From Collinsella sp. TM10-22 (GTDB lineage Bacteria > Actinomycetota > Coriobacteriia > Coriobacteriales > Coriobacteriaceae), in the NCBI RefSeq assembly GCF_003466125.1, contig NZ_QSOC01000001.1:111632-175631 (forward strand): a stretch of DNA of 64,000 nt. The letters are read 5' to 3'. Made by a program: the position numbers and the translations under genes. Every line of letters starts with the position of its first letter. Within the stretch, counting starts at the first letter, position 1. The notes beneath the pieces are model-generated. The model was not told the DNA's origin and searched no databases. It was given only the letters and a program-made list of their open reading frames with translations. Positions 52,404-62,046 of the stretch are shown here, one piece after another.

Positions 52404-52889
52404 TTAGTATTCGATGCCTTGGCGGGCTAGGAGGCCTTCGTCGAAGTAGTGTTTGACAGGGCGCATTTCGGTTACCAGATCGGCAAGGTCGGCGAGGGGC
52501 AGCAAGCCTCGGCCGGTCAGTACGAGCTCCGTGGTGTCGGGCTTCATCGCGATCAGCGCTTCGACATCTTTGCGCGTCACAAAGCCCCGCCGCATGGCTT
52601 CTCCCAGCTCATCCAAGATCAACACGTCGACCTGGCTAATCTGCTCGCGCGCCAGCTCTATGATTTGTGCGGCACAGGCTTCGGGCGTGTCGCGGTCGGC
52701 TTGTACGATGCGCAGACCCAAACGGGGCGCCGCATCATGCTCGGCGCAGTGCAGCTTCTTCGCAAACTGCAGCATAAGCACGTTAAGTCCGTAGCCCGTC
52801 GCGCGCAAGGCGAGCCCCAACGCAGCCGTTGTCTTGCCCTTGCCGTCGCCCGTATAGATTTGAACCTTGCCGACTTCCAGTGATGCCAT
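52404..52889 (-). CDS. cobO: cob(I)yrinic acid a,c-diamide adenosyltransferase (CobO/BtuR)
   Basis: This 161-residue enzyme adds the adenosyl group to cob(I)alamin or its precursors. It has the P-loop QIYTGDGKGKTTAALGLALR, VDVLILDELGEAMRRGF and ELVLTGRGLLPLADLADLVTE, and ends VKHYFDEGLLARQGIEY. The standard N-terminal extension that covers the corrinoid is short. No other cobalamin genes are near, so it may serve in salvage. It is divergent from ftsH (about 90 bases between). Confidence 0.9.
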   Translation of the reverse strand: MASLEVGKVQIYTGDGKGKTTAALGLALRATGYGLNVLMLQFAKKLHCAEHDAAPRLGLRIVQADRDTPEACAAQIIELAREQISQVDVLILDELGEAMRRGFVTRKDVEALIAMKPDTTELVLTGRGLLPLADLADLVTEMRPVKHYFDEGLLARQGIEY

Positions 52890-52980
52890 CTCTGTCCTTT
52901 CGTGCCCGGCGTCGGTTTATCGCCGTCCGGGTTGGGTATTCTAAAAACATTATCAACCCCAGTAGATGGAGTTCAAGCAG

Positions 52981-54873
52981 ATGGAGATGGATGACAACAA
53001 ACGTAGACGGAATATGATCCTCTACGTGCTCATCGCCTTCGTCGTCTACCTCGTGCTCTCGACCGTTCTGTTCCCCAACATCGGTCACACGCAGCAGATT
53101 ACGAAGACCGATTACTCGACGTTTGTCAAAGCGCTCGATAAGAAGAGCGTTGACAAGGTCGAGTACAACACGGACGATTACTCGATTTATTACACCAAGA
53201 AGGGCGAGGACGAGAACATCGCCTACAAGACGACCGGTGTTCCGAATGACGCGGGCTTTACCGATCGCGTGCTTGAATCTGGCGCCTCGCTTGAGTCGGT
53301 CGTACCCGATAAAAACTCGGGTTTGATGACCTACTACCTGCTCACCCTCATTCTTCCCATGGCGATTTTCTTCCTGATTGGCTGGTGGCTCAACCGCCGC
53401 ATGAAGAAGGCCATGGGCGATGACGGTCCGTCGATGAACTTTGGCGGCGGCGGTTTTGGCGGCGGCGGACTGGGTAAGTCCGGCGCGCGCGTGATCGCCT
53501 CCAAGGACGTGGGCGTGACCTTTAAGGACGTCGCCGGCCAGGAAGAGGCCAAGGAGTCCCTCAAGGAGGTCGTCGACTTTCTGGAGAAGCCGCAGCGCTA
53601 CGAGGAGATCGGCGCCAAGCTGCCGCGCGGCGCTCTTCTTGTTGGCCCTCCGGGTACCGGTAAGACCCTGCTTGCCAAGGCTGTTGCCGGCGAGGCGGGC
53701 GTGCCGTTCTTTAGCATTTCGGGCTCTGAGTTCGTTGAGATGTTTGTTGGTCGCGGCGCTGCTAAGGTGCGTGACCTGTTTAAGCAGGCCAAGGAAAAGG
53801 CCCCGTGTATCGTCTTTATCGATGAGATCGATACCATCGGTAAGAAGCGCGATGGCGGCGGCTTTAGCGGCAACGACGAGCGCGAGCAGACGCTCAACCA
53901 GCTGCTGACCGAGATGGACGGCTTCGATAACCACAAGGGTATTGTCGTCCTTGCTGCCACCAACCGCCCCGACAGCCTCGATCCGGCCCTGCTGCGCCCC
54001 GGCCGTTTTGACCGCCGCATTCCCGTCGAGCTGCCCGACCTGACCGGCCGCAAGAACATCCTCGAGCTCCACGCCAAGAGTGTGAAGACCCAGCCACCGA
54101 TTGATCTGACCGCGATTGCCCGCGCTACGCCCGGTGCCTCGGGCGCCGACCTGGCCAATATCATCAACGAGGGCGCCCTGCGCGCCGTTCGCGAGGGTCG
54201 AAAGCGTGCAACCCAGGACGACTTCGAGGAGTCGGTGGAGGTTGTTATCGCCGGCCAGCAGCGTAAGTCCACGGTGCTTTCCGACCACGAGAAGCAGGTT
54301 GTTTCCTACCACGAGATTGGCCATGCCATTGTCGCTGCCCGCCAAAAGGGCTCTGCCCCGGTCACCAAGATCACCATCGTGCCGCGCACGAGCGGTGCTC
54401 TTGGCTATACCATGCAGGTCGAGGAGGACGAGCGTTTTCTGACCACGCGCCAGGAGGTGCTCGACAAGCTCGCTGTCTACTGCGGCGGACGTGCTGCCGA
54501 GGAGCTCATCTTTGGTGAGATGACGACCGGCGCGGCCAACGATATCGAGCAGGCCACCAAGCTCGCCCGCAACATGGTGACGCGTTTTGGTATGTCCGAT
54601 GAGTTTGGCATGATGGCGCTCGGTACCGTTCAGAACGCGTACCTCAACCAGGACACGTCGCTCACTTGCGCCCCCGGTACGGCTGAGCGCGTGGACGCGA
54701 TTGTCGCCAAGCTGATCGAGGATGCGCATGATCGCGCCCTGCAGATCCTCAAGGAGAACAAGTTTAAGCTTCACGAGCTGGCTCGTTATCTGTACAAGAA
54801 GGAGACGATTACGGGTGAGGAGTTCATGAACCTCCTCACGCGTGAGAATCCGCTGATGCCAAAGCAGCAGTAA
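52981..54873 (+). CDS. ftsH: ATP-dependent zinc metalloprotease FtsH
   Basis: This membrane-anchored AAA+ protease of about 630 residues removes damaged or regulatory membrane proteins. Two transmembrane segments lie near residues 10-30 and 120-140, with a small extracytoplasmic domain between. Then come [20 protein letters not shown] (Walker A), [18 protein letters not shown] (Walker B), [11 protein letters not shown] (the sensor and arginine-finger region) and the zinc site [12 protein letters not shown] Gly-rich linker ([13 protein letters not shown]) follows TM2. Starts at 52966, 52981 and 52990 are all possible; 52981 is favoured by ATGGAG upstream. It is followed by a strong terminator. 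Confidence 0.93.
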   Translation: MEMDDNKRRRNMILYVLIAFVVYLVLSTVLFPNIGHTQQITKTDYSTFVKALDKKSVDKVEYNTDDYSIYYTKKGEDENIAYKTTGVPNDAGFTDRVLESGASLESVVPDKNSGLMTYYLLTLILPMAIFFLIGWWLNRRMKKAMGDDGPSMNFGGGGFGGGGLGKSGARVIASKDVGVTFKDVAGQEEAKESLKEVVDFLEKPQRYEEIGAKLPRGALLVGPPGTGKTLLAKAVAGEAGVPFFSISGSEFVEMFVGRGAAKVRDLFKQAKEKAPCIVFIDEIDTIGKKRDGGGFSGNDEREQTLNQLLTEMDGFDNHKGIVVLAATNRPDSLDPALLRPGRFDRRIPVELPDLTGRKNILELHAKSVKTQPPIDLTAIARATPGASGADLANIINEGALRAVREGRKRATQDDFEESVEVVIAGQQRKSTVLSDHEKQVVSYHEIGHAIVAARQKGSAPVTKITIVPRTSGALGYTMQVEEDERFLTTRQEVLDKLAVYCGGRAAEELIFGEMTTGAANDIEQATKLARNMVTRFGMSDEFGMMALGTVQNAYLNQDTSLTCAPGTAERVDAIVAKLIEDAHDRALQILKENKFKLHELARYLYKKETITGEEFMNLLTRENPLMPKQQ

Positions 54874-54900
54874 AGCCGCGGCCGAGCCAGTGATCGCCGA

Positions 54901-54938
54901 CGCCCCATTTGAGCAGCTTTCTCAAATGGGGCGTTTTG
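54901..54938 (+). terminator. strong intrinsic terminator after ftsH
   Basis: CGCCCCATTTGAG pairs perfectly with CTCAAATGGGGCG, followed by TTTTGCTT. It lies 28 bases after the ftsH stop and just before the DUF523 gene. Confidence 0.85.
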
Positions 54939-54954
54939 CTTGAGAGGGATGGAA

Positions 54955-55410
54955 ATGAAGATCGTGGTGAGCGCCTGCTTGATGGGCGAGAACTGTAAAT
55001 ATAACGGGCTTGACAATTACCATCGCAAGCTGGTCGAGGCTTGCGAACGTACGGGGACCGAGGTCCTGCTGGTGTGCCCCGAGGTTTTTGGCGGTCTGCC
55101 TACGCCGCGCAAGCCGTCCGAGATTGTGGACGGTGAGGTCCGCACCTGCGAGGGCACCTCGGTCGATCGCGAGTTTCGCCTGGGTGCTCAACGCGCGCTC
55201 GATATGTGCGAGCACTTTGGCGGCCCGTCCGAGATCGCTACGTGCGTCCTTCAGGACCGTAGCCCCTCGTGCGGCGCGGGCCGCATCTACGATGGTACAT
55301 TCAGCGGCGCACTCACTGCGGGTAACGGCGTTTTCGTCGACCTGCTCTTGCGCAATGGGTACCGTGTTATCCCAGCGAGTGAATTTGATCCCAGCTTGCT
55401 GGAGCAATAA
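54955..55410 (+). CDS. DUF523 family protein
   Basis: This 151-residue protein starts MKIVVSACLMGENCKYNG and contains CPEVFGGLPTPRKPSEI, DRSPSCGAGRIYDGTFSG and GNGVFVDLLLRNGYRVI, all DUF523 signatures. Conserved Cys residues (ACLMG, CPE, SPSCG) suggest a redox or metal role, but the function is unknown. The start at 54955 follows GAGAGGGATGG. It ends just before a terminator repeat and appears monocistronic. Confidence 0.85.
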   Translation: MKIVVSACLMGENCKYNGLDNYHRKLVEACERTGTEVLLVCPEVFGGLPTPRKPSEIVDGEVRTCEGTSVDREFRLGAQRALDMCEHFGGPSEIATCVLQDRSPSCGAGRIYDGTFSGALTAGNGVFVDLLLRNGYRVIPASEFDPSLLEQ

Positions 55411-55451
55411 AAAACCACCACAAAGGTGCCTGTCCCCCTTGTGGTGGTTTT
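55411..55451 (+). terminator. terminator repeat downstream of the DUF523 gene
   Basis: AAAACCACCACAA (55411-55423) and TTGTGGTGGTTTT (55439-55451) form a 13-bp stem. The 41-base element is the reverse complement of 62047-62087 with a single difference, so it belongs to a dispersed terminator-like family. The following 55452-55567 holds no gene. Confidence 0.8.
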
Positions 55452-55567
55452 GGTAGGTTAGGCGAGGAGTGTGTGACCGTAGGCGTTGGCCGCCCGGTAT
55501 TTTGCTCCAAGAGAAAGTCCACAGCCGCGAGATTTTTCGAACGTATAAAACCAGTGTTGAGGGTTTT

Positions 55568-55595
55568 TTGCCGGCGTTGACCGTGCTACTATACA
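55568..55595 (+). promoter_or_regulatory. ileS promoter
   Basis: TTGCCG (55568-55573) and TATACA (55590-55595) are separated by 16 bases. They lie immediately before the T-box leader, whose transcript would start near 55602. Confidence 0.55.
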
Positions 55596-55601
55596 GCGCA
55601 T

Positions 55602-55906
55602 AAGCGTTGATGGGGACGAGTAGTCGGCCATCCGCATGCTACAGAGAGCGGGGAGCGCTGAGAACCCGTGCATGCGACCGATGAAAATCACCCCGGAGCT
55701 GCGGTCCCAACGGACGCGCCGCACAGGCACGTCTTAGTAGACATCGCCGAGATGGTCGTCGATACAGGCCAGCCGAGTAACGGATGCGAGCGCGTGGCGA
55801 CGCGGGCGAGGGCATCTAAGCTGGGTGGTTAAGCGAAGAGCTTTTACGGGCAGTCTGCCCGTTTTGTGGCGCTTCGTCCCAGCTTGTAGGGACGGGCGCT
55901 ATTTTT
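55602..55906 (+). promoter_or_regulatory. T-box riboswitch controlling ileS
   Basis: The leader has T-box landmarks in order: GATGGGGACGAGTAG and CAGAGAGCGGGGAGCGCTGA (the stem I bulge motifs), then GAAAATCACCCCGGAG with the isoleucine specifier codon ATC at 55687-55689. TTAGTAGACATCGCC and the T-box sequence GGGTGGT (55823-55829), which pairs with the NCCA end of uncharged tRNA, follow. ACGGGCAGTCTGCCCGTTTTG and a CGTCCC/GGGACG hairpin with ATTTTT are candidate terminators. Uncharged tRNA-Ile would favour the antiterminator and ileS expression. Confidence 0.85.
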
Positions 55907-55949
55907 GGTGCCCAGAGGGCGTGTGCGCCCACGACATGAAAGGGGTACC

Positions 55950-58751
55950 GTGGCAAACGAGTACAAGCAGACGATGAATCTGCCCAAAACCGGATTTCCC
56001 ATGCGTGCCGGTCTTTCCAAGTCCGAGCCCAAGCGACTCAAGGACTGGCAGGACAACAAGGTCTACGAGCAGGTTTTGAAAAAGAACGAGGGTCACAAGA
56101 AATTCGTGCTGCACGACGGCCCTCCGTACGCCAACGGCCCGATCCACATCGGCCACGCCATGAACAAGATCTCTAAGGACATGATCAACCGTTACTGGAT
56201 GATGCAGGGCTGCGAAGTTCCCTATGTCCCCGGTTGGGACTGCCACGGTCAGCCGATTGAGCACAAGGTCGAGGAGAAGCTCGGCACCGAGAAGTTCAAC
56301 CAGACCTCCACGGCTAAGATTCGCGAGCTTTGCAACAAGTTCGCTGTCGAGAACATCGAGTTGCAGAAGGCCGGCTTCCGTCGCCTGGGCGTGCTTGGCG
56401 ACTGGGACAACCCGTATCTGACGCTTTATCACCAGCACGATGCCGCCGACATCGAGGTCTTCAAGGCCATGTTCGACAAAGGCATGATCTATCGCGGCCA
56501 CAAGCCGGTTCACTGGTGCAAGCATTGCCATACCGCGCTGGCCGAGGCCGAGATCGAGTACTCCGACGAGACGAGCCCCTCCATCTTCGTCCGCTTTGAG
56601 ATGACTTCCAAGCCCGCTGGCCTCGAGAGCTTCGATGGCCCGGTTGACTTTATCGTCTGGACGACCACGCCGTGGACCATCCCCTCCGATCAGGCAGTTT
56701 CCCTAAAGCCCGGTGCCGCCTACGTCGCCGTTGAGCACGACGGCCGCGCCGAGGTCATGCTCGAGGACCTGGCTCCCAAGTGCTGCGAGGAGTTTGGCTG
56801 GGAGTACACCCCGGTCACGGTCGACGGCAAGCCCTATGTGGTTCCCGCCGAGACCTTCCACCACATCCACTACAAGCAGCCGATCTTTGACGGTGTTGAG
56901 GGCGTGGCGCTGCTGGCCGATTACGTCGGTGTCGATGACGGTACCGGTATTGTCCACAACTCGCCCGGCCACGGTGTCGACGACTACTTTGCCTGCCTCA
57001 AGGAGGGCATCACCGACATCTGCATGCCGGTCGACGACGACGGTAAGTTCTACACCGGCGAGGAGTTTGGCACCGGTGGTCCCTTCAGCGGTATGGACAC
57101 CGACGAGGCTAACCCGCACATCATCGAGTTCCTGCGCGAGCGCGGCACCCTGGTCCTCGAGAAGAAGATCACGCACAGCTATCCGCACTGCTGGCGCTGC
57201 AAGCATCCGGTGCTTTTCCGTGCTACCGACCAGTGGTTTGTCTCGATGGACAAGACCGGTCTGCGCGAGCAGGCTGGCAAGGAGGTCCGCGAGAACGTCA
57301 AGTGGTATCCGGCCCACGCCGCCAACCGCATTGGCGCCATGGTCGAGCAACGCCCCGACTGGTGCATCAGCCGTCAGCGCAACTGGGGCGTGCCGATCCC
57401 CAGCTACACGTGCGCCGACTGCGGCGAGAAGGTCATGAACGACGCCACGCTCGACGCCGTCATCAAGCTCTTCCACGAGAAGGGCTCCGATGCTTGGTTC
57501 ACCGACGCTCCCGAGAGCTATCTGGGCGAGGCCTGCGTCTGCCCCAAGTGCGGCGGCCATCACCTCAAGGCCGATAAGGACATCCTCGACGTATGGTGGG
57601 ACTCCGGCGTGTCTTGGAAGGCCGTCTGCGAGTATCGTCCCGAGCTGGAGTACCCGGCGGACGTCTACCTCGAGGGTTCCGACCAACACCGCGGTTGGTT
57701 CCAGAGCTCGCTGCTCACCTCGGTGGGTGCCAACGGCCATGCTCCGTACAAGGCGGTCGTCTCGCAGGGCTTTACCCTCGACGGCCAGGGCCGCAAGATG
57801 TCCAAGTCGCTCGGCAACGTCATCGACCCCAACAAGGTCTGCGACGAGATGGGCGCCGACATCATCCGTCTGTGGGTTGCCTCCGTCGACACCAGCTCCG
57901 ACGTCTCCATCGACCACGAGATTCTCGCTCGTACGTCCGATGCCTACCGTCGTTTCCGTAACACGCTGCGCTTCTTGCTCTCCGAGCTCGAGGGCCAGTT
58001 TGAGCCCGAGACCGACGGCGTCGCCTTTGCCGACCTGCTGCCGCTCGACAAGCTCATGGTCGCCCGTCTGACCCAGGTCCAGGCCGAGGTCGACGACGCC
58101 TACGCTAGCTACGAGTTCCCGCGCGCCTACCGTGCGCTCTACGACTTTGTGGTTACCGAGCTTTCCAACGTGTACCTTGACGCCCTGAAGGACCGTCTGT
58201 ACTGCGACAAGCCCGGCTCGCTCGAGCGTCGCAGCGCCCAGACCGTGCTGGCCGAGCTCTTCTCGATGCTCATGCGCGACCTGCAGCCGATCCTGTCCTA
58301 CACCGTCGACGAGGCCATGGCCTATGCGCCTGCTGGCTGCGTCGATCACCAGAAGTACGCTGCGCTGCTCGATTGGTACAAGTCGCCCATCACGGTCGAC
58401 GAGGCCAACGAGTTTGAGGGCGTGCTTGAGGCTTCGCTCGAGCTCCGTGGCGCCGTGACCAAGGCCCTTGAGGATGCCCGCTCCGCCGGCACCTTCACCA
58501 AGAGCCAGCAGGTCCGCGTCAAGGCGGTCGTTCCCGCCGAGATGTATGCGCTGCTGACCGGTGATAAGGCTGTCGACTTGGCCGAGTTCTACATCGTCTC
58601 CGATGTTGAGCTGACCCAGGGCGAGGAGCTTTCCGTTGCCATCGAGGCTGCCGAAGGCGAGTGCTGCGACCGTTGCTGGAACTACCGCACCACGGTCGGC
58701 GAGTACAACGGCCACGCGCACATCTGCAAGCGTTGTGCAGAGGCCCTGTAG
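55950..58751 (+). CDS. ileS: isoleucyl-tRNA synthetase
   Basis: This 933-residue class I synthetase has the HIGH motif PYANGPIHIGHAMNKISKD near residue 60, the editing domain at about 190-400 (WTTTPWTIPSDQ), and KMSKSLGNVIDPNK near residue 615. The C-terminal zinc finger is CDRCWNYRTTVGEYNG with HICKRCAEAL. The GTG at 55950 lies five bases after AAAGGGG; longer in-frame starts would overlap the T-box terminator. The length and the zinc tail fit the bacterial type 1 enzyme. It is controlled by the T-box leader. Confidence 0.95.
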   Translation: MANEYKQTMNLPKTGFPMRAGLSKSEPKRLKDWQDNKVYEQVLKKNEGHKKFVLHDGPPYANGPIHIGHAMNKISKDMINRYWMMQGCEVPYVPGWDCHGQPIEHKVEEKLGTEKFNQTSTAKIRELCNKFAVENIELQKAGFRRLGVLGDWDNPYLTLYHQHDAADIEVFKAMFDKGMIYRGHKPVHWCKHCHTALAEAEIEYSDETSPSIFVRFEMTSKPAGLESFDGPVDFIVWTTTPWTIPSDQAVSLKPGAAYVAVEHDGRAEVMLEDLAPKCCEEFGWEYTPVTVDGKPYVVPAETFHHIHYKQPIFDGVEGVALLADYVGVDDGTGIVHNSPGHGVDDYFACLKEGITDICMPVDDDGKFYTGEEFGTGGPFSGMDTDEANPHIIEFLRERGTLVLEKKITHSYPHCWRCKHPVLFRATDQWFVSMDKTGLREQAGKEVRENVKWYPAHAANRIGAMVEQRPDWCISRQRNWGVPIPSYTCADCGEKVMNDATLDAVIKLFHEKGSDAWFTDAPESYLGEACVCPKCGGHHLKADKDILDVWWDSGVSWKAVCEYRPELEYPADVYLEGSDQHRGWFQSSLLTSVGANGHAPYKAVVSQGFTLDGQGRKMSKSLGNVIDPNKVCDEMGADIIRLWVASVDTSSDVSIDHEILARTSDAYRRFRNTLRFLLSELEGQFEPETDGVAFADLLPLDKLMVARLTQVQAEVDDAYASYEFPRAYRALYDFVVTELSNVYLDALKDRLYCDKPGSLERRSAQTVLAELFSMLMRDLQPILSYTVDEAMAYAPAGCVDHQKYAALLDWYKSPITVDEANEFEGVLEASLELRGAVTKALEDARSAGTFTKSQQVRVKAVVPAEMYALLTGDKAVDLAEFYIVSDVELTQGEELSVAIEAAEGECCDRCWNYRTTVGEYNGHAHICKRCAEAL

Positions 58752-58780
58752 GTTACGGCGTTTTACCAAACGCCGTAACC
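58751..58780. repeat. hairpin repeat with TACC loop (copy 2)
   Basis: GGTTACGGCGTTT and AAACGCCGTAACC form a 13-bp stem around TACC, the same loop and core (GGCGTT/AACGCC) as at 9591-9614. GGCCGACGCTGCGCG follows at 58781-58795 and matches 9617-9631 with one difference. It begins at the last base of the ileS stop codon. The rest of 58796-58926 shows no gene. Confidence 0.6.
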
Positions 58781-58926
58781 GGCCGACGCTGCGCGGGCCG
58801 CATTTGGACAATCTGCCGTTCAATTTCAAGGGCGCGACCGAAAGGTCAGCGCCCTTTCATTTCGCGGCACCTTGTCTCAAATGCAGCCCGCTCGCTGATT
58901 TTTGTTCTACCTGCGGTGTTTTAATG

Positions 58927-58957
58927 ATGTGACAAAGGGACTGTCCCTTTGTCACAT
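58927..58957. repeat. 14-bp-stem hairpin repeat
   Basis: ATGTGACAAAGGGA and TCCCTTTGTCACAT are exact complements around CTG. It lies between ileS and lspA. Such GTGACAAAGGGAC palindromes look like the 41-base CCACAAAGG terminator family in style but differ in sequence. Confidence 0.6.
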
Positions 58958-59047
58958 TGGTGGATATGTCGTGCGGTTTGCGTATGGCAATATAAGATGG
59001 TTACTTGCACAGAACGTAACTTGAGCTTTTGAGGGTAGGGGATTGAT

Positions 59048-59647
59048 TTGGGTCGTACTGCGGATATGGCGCCGTCTTTGCGTTGGCGGCTGGGTATTGC
59101 TGGTGGGGTGGCGCTGGTTGTGCTACTTGTTGACCAGCTGACCAAGCTTGCGGTTCGTGCCGTGGGCGATGCCCTGCATATGACCGTTATCCCTGGCGTG
59201 ATCGATTTTGTGTTTGTTCGCAATATCGGAGCTGCGTTTAGCATGGGCGAGGGCCATGGCGTTGCGTTCGCTATGCTGGCGCTTGCGGTCATTGCCGCCA
59301 TTGCCGTGTACTTGGTTCGTGCGCCTCATCTTGCTCGCCTGGAGGTCGTTGGTATGGCTATGGTCGCGGGCGGTGCCGTCGGCAACGTGATCGACCGTCT
59401 CGCCTTTGGGTTCGTGACCGATTTTATTGCCACCACCTTCATCGATTTCCCCGTCTTTAACGTTGCCGATATCGGCATTACGGTCGGTGTCGTGCTGGCG
59501 CTCATCGGCTACATGTTCTTGAGCCCCGCCGCTCGCGAGGTCGATGCGACCGCCGAGCTCAACGCCCGTGATGAGGCCCGCGCCAAGCGCAAAGCCAAGC
59601 AGCGTGGGGAGCGTGCCCGCAAGATTCGCGATAGGAATGAGCGATAA
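59048..59647 (+). CDS. lspA: lipoprotein signal peptidase (signal peptidase II)
   Basis: This 199-residue integral membrane aspartyl protease cleaves the signal peptides of prolipoproteins. Motifs are LVVLLVDQLTKLAVRAVGD, FVRNIGAAFSMG, AVGNVIDRLAFGFVTDFI and FNVADIGITVGV; the catalytic Asp pair lies in NVIDR and NVADI. Four hydrophobic segments fit, and a basic Arg/Lys tail (KRKAKQRGERARKIRDRNER) is added at the C-terminus. The TTG at 59048 has GAGGGTAGGGG upstream; an ATG at 59066 is the alternative. It overlaps rluD by one base. Confidence 0.9.
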   Translation: MGRTADMAPSLRWRLGIAGGVALVVLLVDQLTKLAVRAVGDALHMTVIPGVIDFVFVRNIGAAFSMGEGHGVAFAMLALAVIAAIAVYLVRAPHLARLEVVGMAMVAGGAVGNVIDRLAFGFVTDFIATTFIDFPVFNVADIGITVGVVLALIGYMFLSPAAREVDATAELNARDEARAKRKAKQRGERARKIRDRNER

Positions 59648-60660
59648 TGGCCGACATTCATATTCTTGTTGCCGACGATGCTACTGGTCAGCGTCTTGAT
59701 GCCTATCTGGGTGCCAATGACGGCTGCCCTACGCGCTCTGCCTGCGCGCATCTGATCGAGGGCGGTGCCGTTGCCGTCAACGGCGAGACCTGTCTCTCCA
59801 AAAAGTACGCCGTGCGAGCCGGCGACCGCATTTCGGTCGATTTGCTCGAGCCGCACGACCCGGCCGACGTGATTCCCGAGGCCATTCCCATCGATATTCG
59901 CTACGAGGACGACTATCTCATTGTGCTCTCCAAGCAGCGCGGCCTGGTGTGCCATCCTGCGCATGGTCATGAGAGCGGTACGCTCGCGAATGCCCTGGTC
60001 TATCACTGCGGCATCGACCATCTGGGCACCGTGCAGGGCGAGGATCGCCCCGGCATCGTGCATCGCCTGGATCGCGACACTTCGGGCCTTATGCTTGCGG
60101 CGAAGGACGACGACACCCAGCGCGCGCTCCAAAATCTTATCCGTACGCGCACGCTCGACCGCCGCTATATTACGCTCGTTCACGGACATATCGCTATGGA
60201 TGAGGGCACCATTAACACCGGCATTGCCCGTTCTACGCGTGACCGTGTCAAGATGGCGGTTTCGGACGATCCTTTCGCGCGTCAGGCCATTACGACCTTT
60301 AAGGTCCTCGAGCGCTTCGATTCCACGCGTTTTGACGACGGCTATACGCTCGTCGAGTGCCACCTGTTTACGGGCCGCACGCATCAGATACGCGTGCATA
60401 TGCGCCATATCAACCACGCCTGCGTGGGCGATCCGCTCTACGGCAAGTGCGATGCACACGCCGATCAGGGTTTGACCAGGCAATTCCTTCATTCCTGGCG
60501 CGTCGCATTCGACCATCCCGTGACGGGGGAGCGCATTGAGTGCCGCGACGAGCTGCCGTGGGATCTAGCTGCGGTTCTTGACGACCTGGCCCCGCGCTCG
60601 CTTGGTCGCACCACTGCCGGCGACGAGATCGTTCCTCAGCTCGGTCTTCTCGAAGCCTAG
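59647..60660 (+). CDS. rluD: RluA-family pseudouridine synthase
   Basis: This 337-residue enzyme has an N-terminal S4 RNA-binding domain (GQRLDAYLGANDGCPTRSAC) and the catalytic domain with HRLDRDTSGLMLAAK, whose Asp attacks the uridine ring, then CHLFTGRTHQIRVHMRHINH and GDPLYGKC. RluD acts on 23S rRNA helix 69; RluA/RluC-like specificity cannot be excluded by sequence alone. The ATG overlaps the lspA stop, and lspA-rluD is a widespread gene pair. Confidence 0.87.
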   Translation: MADIHILVADDATGQRLDAYLGANDGCPTRSACAHLIEGGAVAVNGETCLSKKYAVRAGDRISVDLLEPHDPADVIPEAIPIDIRYEDDYLIVLSKQRGLVCHPAHGHESGTLANALVYHCGIDHLGTVQGEDRPGIVHRLDRDTSGLMLAAKDDDTQRALQNLIRTRTLDRRYITLVHGHIAMDEGTINTGIARSTRDRVKMAVSDDPFARQAITTFKVLERFDSTRFDDGYTLVECHLFTGRTHQIRVHMRHINHACVGDPLYGKCDAHADQGLTRQFLHSWRVAFDHPVTGERIECRDELPWDLAAVLDDLAPRSLGRTTAGDEIVPQLGLLEA

Positions 60661-60742
60661 TCGGTATTAGGTGGTTTCTTGAACGCCCCTAGCCTGCGGT
60701 ATGATATACGGTTGTTTACGTAACGCGTTCCTGGGAGCCTGC

Positions 60743-62038
60743 ATGCTCGCCTTTTTACAAACCAACACGCCCATCGTGATCTTTAACCAGATTGTGGTTA
60801 CGCTGCTCACGGTCTGCTTTCTGTACCAGGTCGTCTTCTTTGTCATTGGCGCCCTGCGCGGTGAGGTTGCACCTCCCAAGGCCAAAAAGCTCCATCGCTA
60901 TGCCTTCTTCATTGCGGCGCATAACGAGGAGGCGGTAATTGCCAATCTCGTGCGCTCCATCAAAGACCAGGACTATCCGTCCGAGCTTATCGAGGTCTTT
61001 GTGGTCGCCGATGCCTGCACCGATAACACGGCGCAGCTCGCTCGCGAGGCTGGCGCCATCGTCTATGAGCGTAACGACCTGGCCCGTAAGGGTAAGAGCT
61101 GGGTCATGGACTTTGGTTTTGACCGCATTCTTAACGAGTATCCCGATACCTTTGAGGGCTACTTTATTTTCGACGCCGACAACGTTATCTCCCGCGATTA
61201 CGTCTCCAAGATGAATGACGCCTTTGACCAGGGCTTCCATGTGGTCACAAGCTACCGCAACTCCAAAAACTTTGGTAGCTCGTGGATCTCGGCAGCGAAT
61301 GCCACTTGGTACCTGCGCGAGGCGCGTTTCCTCAATAACGCACGTAATATCTGCAAGACTTCCTGTGCCGTTTCGGGTTCGGGCTACCTTATCTCGGCGA
61401 GCGTAATCGAGGGCATGCACGGTTGGCAGTTCCATACGCTGACCGAGGACATCCAGTTCACCACGTTCTGCGCCATTCACGGCATCCGCATTGGCTATGC
61501 GCCGGCGGAGTTCTTTGACGAGCAGCCCGTGACGTTCAAGGCATCCTGGAAGCAGCGTATGCGTTGGACCAAGGGCTTTTACCAGGTGTTCTTTACGTAT
61601 GGTAAGCACCTGGTCAAGTCGACCTTCCGCTATCATCGCTTTGCCGCATATGACATGTTTATGACCATCGCTCCGGGCATGCTTCTGTCCCTGATTTCCA
61701 TGTTAGCCAACGCGACGTTCCTTATCGTGGGTGGACTCTCACACGGCTTCTTGGCTACCGAAGTCGAGATGCAGGCTTGTGCCGCCTCGCTCATTATGAC
61801 CTTCGCGATGATGTATCAGACCTTCTTTATCCTGGCGCTGCTCACGACCATCTTTGAGTACAAGCACATTCACTGCGCTCAAAAGTGGCGCCTGGTGACC
61901 AACCTGTTTACCTTCCCGATCTTTATGTTCAGCTATATTCCCATCACGGTGGCCGCACTGTTCCTAAAGGTCGACTGGGTCCCGACGCAGCACGCCGTCA
62001 GCGTTACCCTCGACGAGGTCATGCAGGGCGCTAAATAA
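60743..62038 (+). CDS. membrane-bound processive family 2 glycosyltransferase
   Basis: This 431-residue protein has one N-terminal transmembrane segment, a cytoplasmic GT-A domain and three to four C-terminal membrane segments. Catalytic motifs: FFIAAHNEEAVIANLVRSI, FIFDADNVISRDYV (DxD), FHTLTEDIQFTTFC (base Asp) and KQRMRWTKGFYQ (Q-x-x-R-W). These match processive synthases of the cellulose, hyaluronan and poly-GlcNAc type. The polymer is unknown and no accessory genes adjoin. The ATG at 60743 follows GGGAG; an upstream in-frame start at 60701 would add a non-typical extension. Confidence 0.83.
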   Translation: MLAFLQTNTPIVIFNQIVVTLLTVCFLYQVVFFVIGALRGEVAPPKAKKLHRYAFFIAAHNEEAVIANLVRSIKDQDYPSELIEVFVVADACTDNTAQLAREAGAIVYERNDLARKGKSWVMDFGFDRILNEYPDTFEGYFIFDADNVISRDYVSKMNDAFDQGFHVVTSYRNSKNFGSSWISAANATWYLREARFLNNARNICKTSCAVSGSGYLISASVIEGMHGWQFHTLTEDIQFTTFCAIHGIRIGYAPAEFFDEQPVTFKASWKQRMRWTKGFYQVFFTYGKHLVKSTFRYHRFAAYDMFMTIAPGMLLSLISMLANATFLIVGGLSHGFLATEVEMQACAASLIMTFAMMYQTFFILALLTTIFEYKHIHCAQKWRLVTNLFTFPIFMFSYIPITVAALFLKVDWVPTQHAVSVTLDEVMQGAK

Positions 62039-62046
62039 CCACCACC

